This document shows positions 52,424 to 60,535 of a stretch of DNA of 64,000 nt, in pieces. The position numbers and the translations under genes were made by a program. Each line of letters opens with the position of its first letter. Positions within the stretch are counted from its first letter, which is position 1. The notes under the pieces are model-generated. The model saw only the letters and a program-made list of their open reading frames with translations, made no database searches and was not told the DNA's origin. Origin of the DNA: Anaerolineae bacterium (GTDB lineage: Bacteria > Chloroflexota > Anaerolineae > Aggregatilineales > Phototrophicaceae); assembly GCA_020849765.1 (NCBI GenBank), contig JADLAY010000002.1:1-64000 (forward strand), written 5' to 3'.

Positions 52424-53488
52424 ATGAGTGTCGTTACGTCTGCAAGGGTCACTCGCGAACAGGCGACCGAGAACACACATAAACGCGGCTGCCTGTTCAT
52501 TATCAGGCGCGGGCTGAAATGGCTCGGCATTATCCTGATCACACTGGTGCTGCTCGGCATCGGCTACCAGGCGCTGGCGACCGAACTGGACAAGCGCAAT
52601 TTCGCCCCGCGCGGCCAGCTCTACAGCGTCAACGGCCACCAGATGCACATCGTCTGTATGGGTGAAGGCAGCCCGGCGGTCATTTTGCAGGCGGGATCGA
52701 TGGCCGAGTCGACATGGTGGTTCCGCATCCAGACCGAACTGGCGGAACAGACGCAGGTCTGCGCCTTCGACCGCCCCGGCATGGGCTGGAGCGAACCGGT
52801 CGACGAGCCACGGACGGCGTCGATCATGAACGGCGAACTCCACGCGCTGCTGGAAGTGGCGGGCATAGACGGCCCCTACGTGATGGCGGGGCATTCGTTC
52901 GGCGCCAGCCTGACGCGCATCTACTCGGCGGACTATCCTGGCGAGATCGCGGGCATCATTCTGGTCGATAGCCACCTGGTGACGCCCAGGCACTTCGCCA
53001 GCCAGGGCGAGATCGATTCGAACCTGACGTACTGGAACGTCGTCAGCGCACTGTCTTCGGCGCTCACCCGTGTTGGCCTCACACGGCTGGTCGGGAATAG
53101 TGACTTTCAGCGTTCAGGCTACCCGGCAGAGCTGGTGCCGGAGTTGACGGCTATGCAGGCACGCAACCAGAGCGTCGACGTTTACTACGACGAGAATGGC
53201 CCGGCGTTTCCGGCGCTGCAAGAGGCCTCCGCCAGCGCCGAAGACCTGGGTGACTTGCCAACGATGGTCATCTGGGCGAGCCAGACCTACGACACCAATC
53301 AGGCCAACCCGAGTCTGCGCCCGCTTGCCGAGGAGCTTTCGACCTATTCGTCGAACAGCGCATCGCGCATTGTCGAAGGCGCGACGCACCTGTCCATTCT
53401 GGGCAATGAGCAGTATGCGCGGCAGGTGACGAACGCCATCCTCGACGTGATCGACGCCGCAGAGACGGGCGATCCGCTGGCGCAGTAA
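52424..53488 (+). CDS. Membrane-anchored alpha/beta hydrolase 1
   Basis: A 354-residue protein: cytoplasmic start with KRGCLFIIRRGLKWL, one helix, then an alpha/beta hydrolase domain. The nucleophile is Ser in AGHSFGAS (about residue 150), the oxyanion region FDRPGMGWSEP, and the catalytic His in EGATHLSIL. Substrate unknown; esterase or lipase-like. It is paralogous to the hydrolases at 55335 and 56392. GAGGAG precedes the ATG. Confidence 0.88.
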   Translation: MSVVTSARVTREQATENTHKRGCLFIIRRGLKWLGIILITLVLLGIGYQALATELDKRNFAPRGQLYSVNGHQMHIVCMGEGSPAVILQAGSMAESTWWFRIQTELAEQTQVCAFDRPGMGWSEPVDEPRTASIMNGELHALLEVAGIDGPYVMAGHSFGASLTRIYSADYPGEIAGIILVDSHLVTPRHFASQGEIDSNLTYWNVVSALSSALTRVGLTRLVGNSDFQRSGYPAELVPELTAMQARNQSVDVYYDENGPAFPALQEASASAEDLGDLPTMVIWASQTYDTNQANPSLRPLAEELSTYSSNSASRIVEGATHLSILGNEQYARQVTNAILDVIDAAETGDPLAQ

Positions 53489-53498
53489 GCCCGCTCAG

Positions 53499-53523
53499 GA
53501 GGGGTAGACCTACGTCTCCCCTC
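53499..53523 (+). terminator. Hairpin after hydrolase 1
   Basis: GAGGGGTAGAC pairs with GTCTCCCCTC with one bulged base, 10 bp past the stop and 3 bp before the next 60-bp element. Confidence 0.65.
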
Positions 53524-53526
53524 CCA

Positions 53527-53586
53527 CAATCAACCTCTGAATACGCCTTATGGCTACCCGCAATCAACCCCTCTTGCGCCTAAAGT
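53527..53586 (+). promoter_or_regulatory. 60-bp regulon element, copy B
   Basis: Begins CAATCAACCT, contains ATACGCCTTATGGCTACCCG and a second CAATCAACCCC 34 bp on, and ends TAAAGT. The start codon of the beta-lactamase-like gene is 39 bp further. No -35-like hexamer stands 17 bp before TAAAGT. Confidence 0.78.
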
Positions 53587-53625
53587 GGGCACATCGAACC
53601 CATAAATCAGTCGAAGGAGAAGCTC

Positions 53626-55194
53626 ATGAATAGCTCGATCCTGGCGAGGATGCGCTGGGCACTGCTCTTGATGCTCGTGACGGTGCTCATCACGTACAAT
53701 TCGCGGTCGATCCTGGCACAGACGGATGCGCCGGACTTCGCGGCGATTGATGCGCAGGTCGCAGCGCAGATGCAGGCGAACAACCTGCCTGGTCTGGCGC
53801 TCGGCATCGTTCACGGCGATCAGATCGTGCATCTTCAGAGCTTCGGCAGTGCCGATCCGTCCGGGCGTGCGATCACGCCGCGGACGCCGTTCGCGCTCGC
53901 TTCGCTGACCAAGTCGTTCACGGCGCTCGCGATCATGCAGTTGGTCGAGACGGGTCAGGTCGAACTGGATGCGCCTGTCCAGCGTTATCTGCCCTGGTTC
54001 ACCCTGGCCGATACCGACGCCGCGGCGCGCATCACTGTGCGCCATCTGCTCAATCACACGAGCGGCATCTCGCGGCTGACTGGCAATTACATCCTGCCCA
54101 CAACGGACTACCACGTCCCCGACCCCGAAAGCTACATCCGCGGCCTGAGCAGCGCCGATCTCGCGCACCCGGTCGGCGAAACGCCGGAATACAGCAACGC
54201 CAACTACGCTATCCTCGGCCTGATCGTCGAGGCGGTCAGCGGCATGTCCTACGAGGGGTACGTAACGGATCATATCCTGGCGCCGCTCGACATGGCGCAT
54301 ACGACCTTCTCGGTCGATGCGGCGCAGCAGAACGGTATGGCGACGGGCCATCAAATGCAGTTCGATCGCCCGCTGCCGGTCGACCTGATCTTCCCTTACG
54401 CCTTCGTTGCCGCCGGTGGGCTGATTTCCACGGCAGAGGACATGTCGCACTATCTGATCGCCTATCTGAATCAGGGGCGTTACGGCGACGAGACGCTGCT
54501 CTCGCCGGACGGCATGGCGCAGTTGTGGACGCCGCCGGACACCATCCCGCTCGATGCGCAGAGCAACTACGCCATGGGCTGGGTCGCCGACGCGCCTTAC
54601 GCCGAATCGGGTGTCGATCACAGCGGCAGCAGTGGCAACTTCCACGCGCACATGGCCGTGTCACCCAAGAGCGGTTGGGGCGTCGTCATCCTGGTCAATG
54701 CGGATCACCTGCTGCTGATGACGCAGCCCGTCGAACTGATGACGTGGGGCGTCATCCGCGCGCTGGAGGGTCAGCCGCTGCCGGAAAGCCCCAGCATCAC
54801 GCGCGTCTTGTTCGTCGCTACCTTCGTCATCGCCGCGCTGCAACTGCTCAGCCTGATCTGGGGCGTCTTCCGTCTGCGCCGTTGGAGTCGGGACCCGGCC
54901 AGCCGTCCGCATGGCGTGGTGCAGGTGACGCTGCGCATCATCCTGCCGGTACTGCTCAATCTGCTGGTGGCCTACATCTTCCTGGTCGGCCTGCCCGCCT
55001 TCGCCGGTCTGCCCTTCGCCGCGGTCATGGCCTACATCCCGGACTGGGGCTACGGCTTCGTCGCGGGCGGCGTCCTGGCGCTCGGCTGGCTGATCTGGGG
55101 CGTCGCGAGCTTCGTCGTCCTGCGCACGAGCCGTGCGCGGCAGCCCACGACGGACAATCCGCTGCACGCGATCTCCGGCCAACCCGCGCGCTAA
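53626..55194 (+). CDS. Serine beta-lactamase-like hydrolase with membrane tail
   Basis: A 522-residue protein: signal peptide, class C beta-lactamase/DD-peptidase-like domain (about 40-385) and about three to four C-terminal helices. The catalytic SxxK is SLTK (about residue 92), YSN supplies Tyr-x-Asn, and HSGSSGN the HxG motif. Such proteins are peptidases or esterases more often than true beta-lactamases. GAAGGAG precedes the ATG. Confidence 0.9.
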   Translation: MNSSILARMRWALLLMLVTVLITYNSRSILAQTDAPDFAAIDAQVAAQMQANNLPGLALGIVHGDQIVHLQSFGSADPSGRAITPRTPFALASLTKSFTALAIMQLVETGQVELDAPVQRYLPWFTLADTDAAARITVRHLLNHTSGISRLTGNYILPTTDYHVPDPESYIRGLSSADLAHPVGETPEYSNANYAILGLIVEAVSGMSYEGYVTDHILAPLDMAHTTFSVDAAQQNGMATGHQMQFDRPLPVDLIFPYAFVAAGGLISTAEDMSHYLIAYLNQGRYGDETLLSPDGMAQLWTPPDTIPLDAQSNYAMGWVADAPYAESGVDHSGSSGNFHAHMAVSPKSGWGVVILVNADHLLLMTQPVELMTWGVIRALEGQPLPESPSITRVLFVATFVIAALQLLSLIWGVFRLRRWSRDPASRPHGVVQVTLRIILPVLLNLLVAYIFLVGLPAFAGLPFAAVMAYIPDWGYGFVAGGVLALGWLIWGVASFVVLRTSRARQPTTDNPLHAISGQPAR

Positions 55195-55200
55195 GTACAG

Positions 55201-55234
55201 GCAGAGGGGAGATGCGAATCCGTCTCCCCTCTGC
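55201..55234 (+). terminator. Perfect 12-bp hairpin after the beta-lactamase-like gene
   Basis: GCAGAGGGGAGA pairs perfectly with TCTCCCCTCTGC around a 10-base loop, 6 bp past the stop and just before the next element. Confidence 0.75.
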
Positions 55235-55236
55235 AA

Positions 55237-55296
55237 CATCATCCATCTGAATACGCCTTTCGGCCACCGGCAATCAACCCCTTCGCCGCCTAAAGT
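55237..55296 (+). promoter_or_regulatory. 60-bp regulon element, copy C
   Basis: The left half-site is degenerate (CATCATCCAT), but the rest is standard: ATACGCCTTTCGGCCACCGG, CAATCAACCCC and TAAAGT. It ends 38 bp before the 55335 start. Confidence 0.75.
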
Positions 55297-55334
55297 AAGC
55301 GCATCAAGCATTCTGCAATCTGGAGGGAAATCCT

Positions 55335-56381
55335 ATGCAAACAGCCACATTCGTAAGCACAGCACCGGCACTACCTCATCATGAGCAGCGAGGGCGCGGC
55401 TGCCTGTTCCTCGTCAGGCGTGGGCTGACGGCGCTGGTCGTCCTCGCAATCGTCCTCGCCGGCCTGGGCTTCGTCTATGAGACGGCGGCGGAAGCCAGCG
55501 ACCGCCAGACCTACCTGCCGCCGGGCCAGCTTTTGAGCATCGACGATCACCAGATGCACATCGACTGCACCGGCGAAGGCAGCCCGACCGTCATCCTCGA
55601 AGCCGCAGGCGGCCACTTCTCAGCAGAATGGGCGCGCGTGCAGCCTGTCATCGCACAAGGTACACGCGTCTGCGCCTATGACCGCGCGGGCTACGGCTGG
55701 AGTGATCCCGGCCCGGAACCGCGCGATGCCGAGCACATCGCGGGCGAACTGCACGGCCTGCTGGCGGCTGCGAGCATCGAACCACCCTACGTGCTGGTCG
55801 GGCACTCGGTCGGCGGCATCTACGTCCGCGTCTTCAACGCGCAGTATCCCGGCGAAGTGGTCGGCATGGTGCTGGTCGATTCTTCGCATCCCGACCAGTG
55901 GGTGCGCCAGGGTGAATCAATCAGTACGATGCAGGCGATGGCCTCCGTGTCGGCCGTCATCTCGCGCATCGGCCTCATGCGCCTGGCCTTCGGCAGCCAG
56001 GATCTCGGCCTGCCGCCAGAGCAGAACGCTGCTGTGATCGCGAATCTGTCGTCAGCGCAGTACTGGAACACGCAGCGCGCCGACATTGCTTCCGTCGAGC
56101 AGAGCATCGCGCAGGGGCAGGCCGCCGGAGACCTGGGCGATCTGCCTCTCGAAGTGCTGGCCTCAGTCGATTATCCCGAAGGCTCGCACCAGGACATCGA
56201 ACTCGCCTTGCAGCGTGAGCTGGCCGCCTTATCGAGCAACAGCCATTTCCAGGTCGTCGACGGCGCACGCCACATCACGCTGGTGACCGGCGAGACCTAC
56301 GCCCCGTTCGTCAACGACGCGATCCTGCGCGTGCTCGAAGCGGCGCGCAGCGGCGAACCGTTGGCACCGCGAGAGGAATAA
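55335..56381 (+). CDS. Membrane-anchored alpha/beta hydrolase 2
   Basis: A 348-residue protein with N-terminal RGRGCLFLVRRGLTAL, one helix and a hydrolase domain. Nucleophile Ser in VGHSVGGIY (about residue 150), YDRAGYGWSDPG loop, and His in DGARHITLV. GGAGGG precedes the ATG. The next hydrolase gene starts 10 bp after its stop, so the two form one unit driven by copy C. Confidence 0.9.
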   Translation: MQTATFVSTAPALPHHEQRGRGCLFLVRRGLTALVVLAIVLAGLGFVYETAAEASDRQTYLPPGQLLSIDDHQMHIDCTGEGSPTVILEAAGGHFSAEWARVQPVIAQGTRVCAYDRAGYGWSDPGPEPRDAEHIAGELHGLLAAASIEPPYVLVGHSVGGIYVRVFNAQYPGEVVGMVLVDSSHPDQWVRQGESISTMQAMASVSAVISRIGLMRLAFGSQDLGLPPEQNAAVIANLSSAQYWNTQRADIASVEQSIAQGQAAGDLGDLPLEVLASVDYPEGSHQDIELALQRELAALSSNSHFQVVDGARHITLVTGETYAPFVNDAILRVLEAARSGEPLAPREE

Positions 56382-56391
56382 GGAGCACAAG

Positions 56392-57387
56392 ATGAGCATC
56401 CTGACAATCATTCTAGGAGTCGTGATCGGTTTGCTGGTGTTGGCCTTCGTCTACCAGATGATCGCCACGCAGCGCGACAAGAGCCGCTTTCCAGCACCGG
56501 GCCAGATGGTCGACGTGGGTGGTCGCCGTCTGCACATGAATGTCCAGGGCGAGGCGGGCGATAAGCCGACGGTCATCCTCGAAGCGGGCATGGCCTCCAT
56601 CTCGCCCAATTGGGCCTGGGTGCAGCAGGAACTCGCCCAGCACACGCGGGTGGTCGCCTACGATCGGGCCGGGCTGGGCTGGAGCGACCCCGGTGTCAAG
56701 CCGCTGGACGCCGCCAAGAGCGCGCGCGATCTACACATGGCATTACAGCGGGCAGGCATCGGCGGGCCGTATGTGCTGGCCGGGCACTCTTATGGTGGGC
56801 TGGTCGTGCGTATGTTCGCCGATCTGTACCCCGACGAGGTCGCCGGGCTGGTGCTGGTCGATTCATCGCATCCGGATCAGTGGATCAATATTCCGGCGTC
56901 CAGAGGCGGCCAGACCGTCGCCTTTGGCAATCGTGTGACTGCGTTCCTGACGCGCTTCGGCCTCATGCGCGTGTTCCACCTGGAAGAGTCGTACATCACC
57001 GGGCTGCCGCCGCAGACACACGCCGAGATGCGCGCTTACCTGGCGACGCCGACCGGCTGGTCGGTTGGGGCGGACGGCATCAGCGCCTGGCGCGACATCT
57101 CGCGCCAGCAGGTTAACAGCGCTCGCAGCCTGGGTGATTTGCCGCTGTTCGTGCTCAGCGTGACCGAGCAGGATCATTACGCCGAGGTGCTGACCCGGCT
57201 GCAAGCGGAACTCGCGAAGCTCTCGACGAACAGCAAGCACGTCACAGTCGAAGGCGCGACGCACTACACGCTTGTCTCGAAGAAGGCATATGCCGACATC
57301 GTTTCGGACGCCATCCTCCAGGTCATCGAAGCGGCGCGCACGGGTCAACCCCTAACACAGCCGGAGCCGGTCGCCAGCGCCAGCTAA
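56392..57387 (+). CDS. Membrane-anchored alpha/beta hydrolase 3
   Basis: A 331-residue protein whose N-terminal helix starts at once (ILTIILGVVIGLLVLAFVY), without the RGCLF segment of its neighbours. Nucleophile Ser in AGHSYGGLV, YDRAGLGWSDPG loop, and His in EGATHYTLV. It is a close paralogue of the upstream gene. AGGAG precedes the ATG. Confidence 0.9.
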   Translation: MSILTIILGVVIGLLVLAFVYQMIATQRDKSRFPAPGQMVDVGGRRLHMNVQGEAGDKPTVILEAGMASISPNWAWVQQELAQHTRVVAYDRAGLGWSDPGVKPLDAAKSARDLHMALQRAGIGGPYVLAGHSYGGLVVRMFADLYPDEVAGLVLVDSSHPDQWINIPASRGGQTVAFGNRVTAFLTRFGLMRVFHLEESYITGLPPQTHAEMRAYLATPTGWSVGADGISAWRDISRQQVNSARSLGDLPLFVLSVTEQDHYAEVLTRLQAELAKLSTNSKHVTVEGATHYTLVSKKAYADIVSDAILQVIEAARTGQPLTQPEPVASAS

Positions 57388-57404
57388 CCACGCCCCTCTT
57401 GGCT

Positions 57405-57428
57405 GGGGCGGCACATCCTCGCTGCCCC
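57405..57428 (+). terminator. Hairpin after hydrolase 3
   Basis: GGGGCGGC pairs with GCTGCCCC with one mismatch, 18 bp past the stop. The same sequence (GGCRCATCCTCGCTGCCCCG) recurs at 58864-58882, so terminator and element move together as a block. Confidence 0.6.
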
Positions 57429-57434
57429 GGCCAA

Positions 57435-57494
57435 CAATCAACCCGCAGATACGCCTTTCGGCTACCCGCAATCAACCCCTTTGCCGCCTAACGT
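57435..57494 (+). promoter_or_regulatory. 60-bp regulon element, copy D
   Basis: CAATCAACCC, ATACGCCTTTCGGCTACCCG, CAATCAACCCC and TAACGT, with the usual 34-bp half-site pitch. It ends 40 bp before the 57535 start. Confidence 0.78.
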
Positions 57495-57534
57495 AGAGCT
57501 ATCGAAACGTTGCCTGGAAAAGGGGAGAGATCGT

Positions 57535-58845
57535 ATGAGCGCCATGACATCGGCCAGAGAAACATCTGCACAAGGACGCGGCGAACGACGCAAACGCGGA
57601 TGTCTATTCTATCTCAAGCGCGGTATCGCCGGGTTGCTTGTGCTGGTGATTGCAGCCATCGCAATTGCAGTCATCGCGTGGTCGCGTGGCCTGGTACATT
57701 TTCCTCCACTCACCGGCCAGTATCCGGTTGGCAAAGTCGACTACCATCTGCGCGATGAGTCGCGCCCGGAAATCTTCAGCGAAGCGCCAGACGACTTGCG
57801 CGAGTTGATGGTCACGATCTATTACCCGGCAGACATACCCGAAGACGGGTCACCCGCACCGTTTACCGAAGGCGCACTGAAAACAGCGTTTGCCGATGTT
57901 ACACGGCTTCCCGGTTTCGTTCTGGATACCATCCGCTCGCACAGCTTTACTAACGTCGCTATCGCCAGCGGTACGGCCCAGTTCCCGGTACTCATTTTCT
58001 CGCCAGGTATGGGCTTTATGCCACTTCTCTATACGCCAACCCTGGAGGAAGTCGCCAGTCAGGGCTATATCGTCGTGGCACTATCACACCCCTACAGTAC
58101 CGGTGCGACGGTCTTCCCAGATGGTCGCGTAATCAGGTCCAGTGCTGAATTCGGCAGCCGAGCGTTAAGTCAGATTTCGGCGACGGCGACTAATGAAGAC
58201 GAATTCGCCGCGGTGGTTAACCAGATCGGTGATGTATGGACTGGCGATATTCGCTTCACCCTCGATCAGTTGGAGCGCATGAATGCTGAGGATCCCTTGC
58301 TGACAGGACGCCTGGATCTATCGCGGGTCGGTGTCTTCGGTCATTCGATGGGCGGCGGTGCAGCGGTCGAGGCGCTGCATGACGACCCGCGTTTGCTGGC
58401 TGCAATCAACATGGATGGCTCGCTGGTAGGCGATTCGGCCTGGGAAGGCATCAATCGCCCCGTCATGTTGATGCTTTCGGATGAACAAGCCTCGGTGACA
58501 ACCGACATGCTGATACAAGCCGGGGCAACGGCGGAGAATGCCGAGTTCATCGTCTCGCGTGGCGAGATGACTGTGCAAACCGTTTACGAAAACGGCGCGC
58601 CGGGCTACCTCTTCGTGCTGGATGGCTCCAAACACGTCACTTATACCACCGGCAGCGCGCTGTCAGCTGCGTTGGCTTTCGGGGCGCCAGCCGACGCCTT
58701 TGGCACTATCCCGGCGGAACGCGCCGATCACATCATCAATGCTTACATTGTCAGCTTCTTTGACCAGTACTTGAAAGGTGAACCATCGCCTCTGCTGGAA
58801 GGCGCTGCATCTGCGTATCCCGAAGTGACAGTTGAACGCAGCTAG
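57535..58845 (+). CDS. Membrane-anchored alpha/beta hydrolase 4, PAF-acetylhydrolase-like
   Basis: A 436-residue protein with N-terminal RKRGCLFYLKRGIAGL, one helix and a hydrolase domain. IFSPGMGF and VALSHPYS precede the nucleophile Ser in GHSMGGGAAVEAL. The Asp is in AINMDGSL and the His in GSKHVTYT. This order matches platelet-activating-factor acetylhydrolase-like esterases. The start is the ATG after GGGGAG; the open frame runs 18 codons further upstream into the element. Confidence 0.88.
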   Translation: MSAMTSARETSAQGRGERRKRGCLFYLKRGIAGLLVLVIAAIAIAVIAWSRGLVHFPPLTGQYPVGKVDYHLRDESRPEIFSEAPDDLRELMVTIYYPADIPEDGSPAPFTEGALKTAFADVTRLPGFVLDTIRSHSFTNVAIASGTAQFPVLIFSPGMGFMPLLYTPTLEEVASQGYIVVALSHPYSTGATVFPDGRVIRSSAEFGSRALSQISATATNEDEFAAVVNQIGDVWTGDIRFTLDQLERMNAEDPLLTGRLDLSRVGVFGHSMGGGAAVEALHDDPRLLAAINMDGSLVGDSAWEGINRPVMLMLSDEQASVTTDMLIQAGATAENAEFIVSRGEMTVQTVYENGAPGYLFVLDGSKHVTYTTGSALSAALAFGAPADAFGTIPAERADHIINAYIVSFFDQYLKGEPSPLLEGAASAYPEVTVERS

Positions 58846-58857
58846 TTTGTGAGGGCA

Positions 58858-58881
58858 GGGGCGGCGCATCCTCGCTGCCCC
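58858..58881 (+). terminator. Hairpin after hydrolase 4
   Basis: GGGGC pairs with GCCCC, with further partial pairing (GGC/GCT), 12 bp past the stop. It copies the hairpin at 57405. Confidence 0.5.
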
Positions 58882-58887
58882 GGCCAA

Positions 58888-58947
58888 CAATCAACCCTCA
58901 GATACGCCTTTCGGCTACCCGCAATCAACCCCTTCACGCCCTAAAGT
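58888..58947 (+). promoter_or_regulatory. 60-bp regulon element, copy E
   Basis: CAATCAACCC, ATACGCCTTTCGGCTACCCG, CAATCAACCCC and TAAAGT. The identity with copy D continues about 25 bp upstream into the terminator. It ends 54 bp before the 59002 start. Confidence 0.78.
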
Positions 58948-59001
58948 GAGATCAATGAGCGAACACCCATCGACAGGGTGCTATGAGAAGGAGTATCCAT
59001 C

Positions 59002-59190
59002 ATGTTCCACGCAGTGAAAGACATCCAATTGCTGCACGACCGTCACGCTGAGATGCTGCGGCAAGCGGAGCAATACCGGCTGCTCCACGGCAGTGAGCCG
59101 CAGCCGAACCTGCTTACGCAGCTTCAGTCGAAGCTGGTGGTCTGGGTCGATATGGCCCGGCCCCAGCGCAACGGTGATCTGCGCATCTAG
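59002..59190 (+). CDS. Small hypothetical protein
   Basis: A 62-residue, mostly helical protein (IQLLHDRHAEMLRQAEQYRLL, then LLTQLQSKLVVWVDMARP). No family recognised. A good AAGGAG box lies before the ATG, and the regulon element stands just upstream, both supporting expression. Confidence 0.6.
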   Translation: MFHAVKDIQLLHDRHAEMLRQAEQYRLLHGSEPQPNLLTQLQSKLVVWVDMARPQRNGDLRI

Positions 59191-59253
59191 GCAGCGAATT
59201 ACGCAAGCAGTCACCGGTTGCAAATGGACGTGAGGTTTTGAAGAGACCAAGCA

Positions 59254-59493
59254 ATGACTCACTACTACGAGATCCGCGTCAAAGGCCACATGGACAAGTC
59301 CTGGGCCGACTGGTTCGAAGGGCTGGTCATCAGCCACCGTAATGATGGCGACACGCTGCTCTCCGGCCCGCTGACCGACCAGGCAGCCCTGCACGGCCTG
59401 CTTAACCGCCTGCGCGGGCTTGGCATCGAACTGATCGCGGTCAACCCGATTGACGAGACTGGCGCAAGTGATGAGGAGAGACCCGATGCATAA
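59254..59493 (+). CDS. Small hypothetical protein upstream of ABC exporter
   Basis: A 79-residue protein with two beta-alpha units (YYEIRVKGHMDKSWADWFEG, SHRNDGDTLLSGPLTDQAALHGLLNRLRGLGIELIAV). The last part resembles short ferredoxin-like BON/ACT-type folds. Similar small proteins are seen beside ABC genes in Chloroflexota. Function unknown. It lies 74 bp before the ABC ATPase. Confidence 0.72.
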   Translation: MTHYYEIRVKGHMDKSWADWFEGLVISHRNDGDTLLSGPLTDQAALHGLLNRLRGLGIELIAVNPIDETGASDEERPDA

Positions 59494-59566
59494 GTAACCC
59501 GTCCGCATGTGTGTAAGCGCAAGCAGCTTTGGATCGCACTCAGAGAAAAGAAGGAGGAGAAACGTT

Positions 59567-60535
59567 ATGAGCGACACCAATACGCTCGTCATCAATACGC
59601 AGGGCTTGACCAAGACTTTCAAAGGCGTCAATGCGCTGCAATCGCTTGACCTGAAAGTGCCCAAGCATTCGATTTTTGGCTTTCTCGGCCCGAACGGTGC
59701 AGGCAAGACGACCACGATCAAGCTGTTGTTGGGGCTGGCACGCCCGACCAGCGGCAGCGCCTCAATCTTCGGGCTGGATGTCGTCAACGACAGCACGGAG
59801 ATCCGCAAGCGCGTCGGTTACCTGGCGCAAGACCCGCGTTACTACGAGGGTATGACCGCCCGTGAAACGCTGCGCTTCACCGCCCGCTTCTTTTACAGCG
59901 GCCCAACACGCGCGATTGAAGATCGCATCGGCGGCACGCTGGAGCTGGTCGGGCTGGAAGACAAGGCTGACCGTCCGATCAAAGGCTTCTCCGGCGGCGA
60001 ACGCCAGCGGCTCGGCATCGCCCAGGCGCAGATCAACTACCCCGACCTGCTGATCCTGGACGAACCGGCGGCGGCGCTCGACCCGATGGGACGCCACGAC
60101 GTGCTCGAAGTGATGGAACGTCTGCGCAAGCACACGACCATCTTCTACTCGACGCACATCCTGAGCGACGTCCAGCGCGTCAGCGATACGGTCGCCATCC
60201 TCAAAAAAGGACAATTGATCGCGCAAGCGCCGATTGAACAACTGCTGGCCGGGAACGAGGCCGTCACCTATACCATCGGTATCAAAGGGCACTTGAACGG
60301 CACGCAGGCGCGCCTATCGAGTCTGCCCTGGGTCAGCGCGGTCAATGCGCTGGCGGGCGGCAATGGGCACACGCATTGGCAGGTCAGCGTGTCGGACGAG
60401 GCTGCCGCCGAAGATCAACTGCTGCGGCTGATCCTGGAGGACGGCGACCTGACCGTGACCGAGTTCGGACGTAAGAAGTACGACCTGGAAGAGGTTTTCA
60501 TGAGTATCGTGGGGGAGGAGCAACATGTCCGCTAA
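59567..60535 (+). CDS. ABC transporter ATP-binding protein
   Basis: A 322-residue ATPase: Walker A GPNGAGKTTTIKLLL (about residue 44), Q-loop in AQDPRYYEG, signature FSGGERQRLGIAQA, Walker B LLILDEPAAALDP and the H-loop STHILSD. A C-terminal extension of about 90 residues is typical of ABC-2 type exporters. The start is the ATG after AAGGAGGAG; the open frame extends 20 codons upstream. It overlaps the permease gene by 11 bp. Confidence 0.93.
   Translation: MSDTNTLVINTQGLTKTFKGVNALQSLDLKVPKHSIFGFLGPNGAGKTTTIKLLLGLARPTSGSASIFGLDVVNDSTEIRKRVGYLAQDPRYYEGMTARETLRFTARFFYSGPTRAIEDRIGGTLELVGLEDKADRPIKGFSGGERQRLGIAQAQINYPDLLILDEPAAALDPMGRHDVLEVMERLRKHTTIFYSTHILSDVQRVSDTVAILKKGQLIAQAPIEQLLAGNEAVTYTIGIKGHLNGTQARLSSLPWVSAVNALAGGNGHTHWQVSVSDEAAAEDQLLRLILEDGDLTVTEFGRKKYDLEEVFMSIVGEEQHVR

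Noticed and set aside
53554..54651. 365-residue open frame on the minus strand
   Set aside because: It is fully antisense to the beta-lactamase-like gene, which has intact catalytic motifs; the frame is Arg-rich, as expected of a shadow in G+C-rich DNA.
50673..58947. 60-bp repeats as a mobile element (MITE or REP)
   Set aside because: All copies are in the same orientation, at fixed distance before start codons, and without terminal inverted repeats, which fits promoters better.
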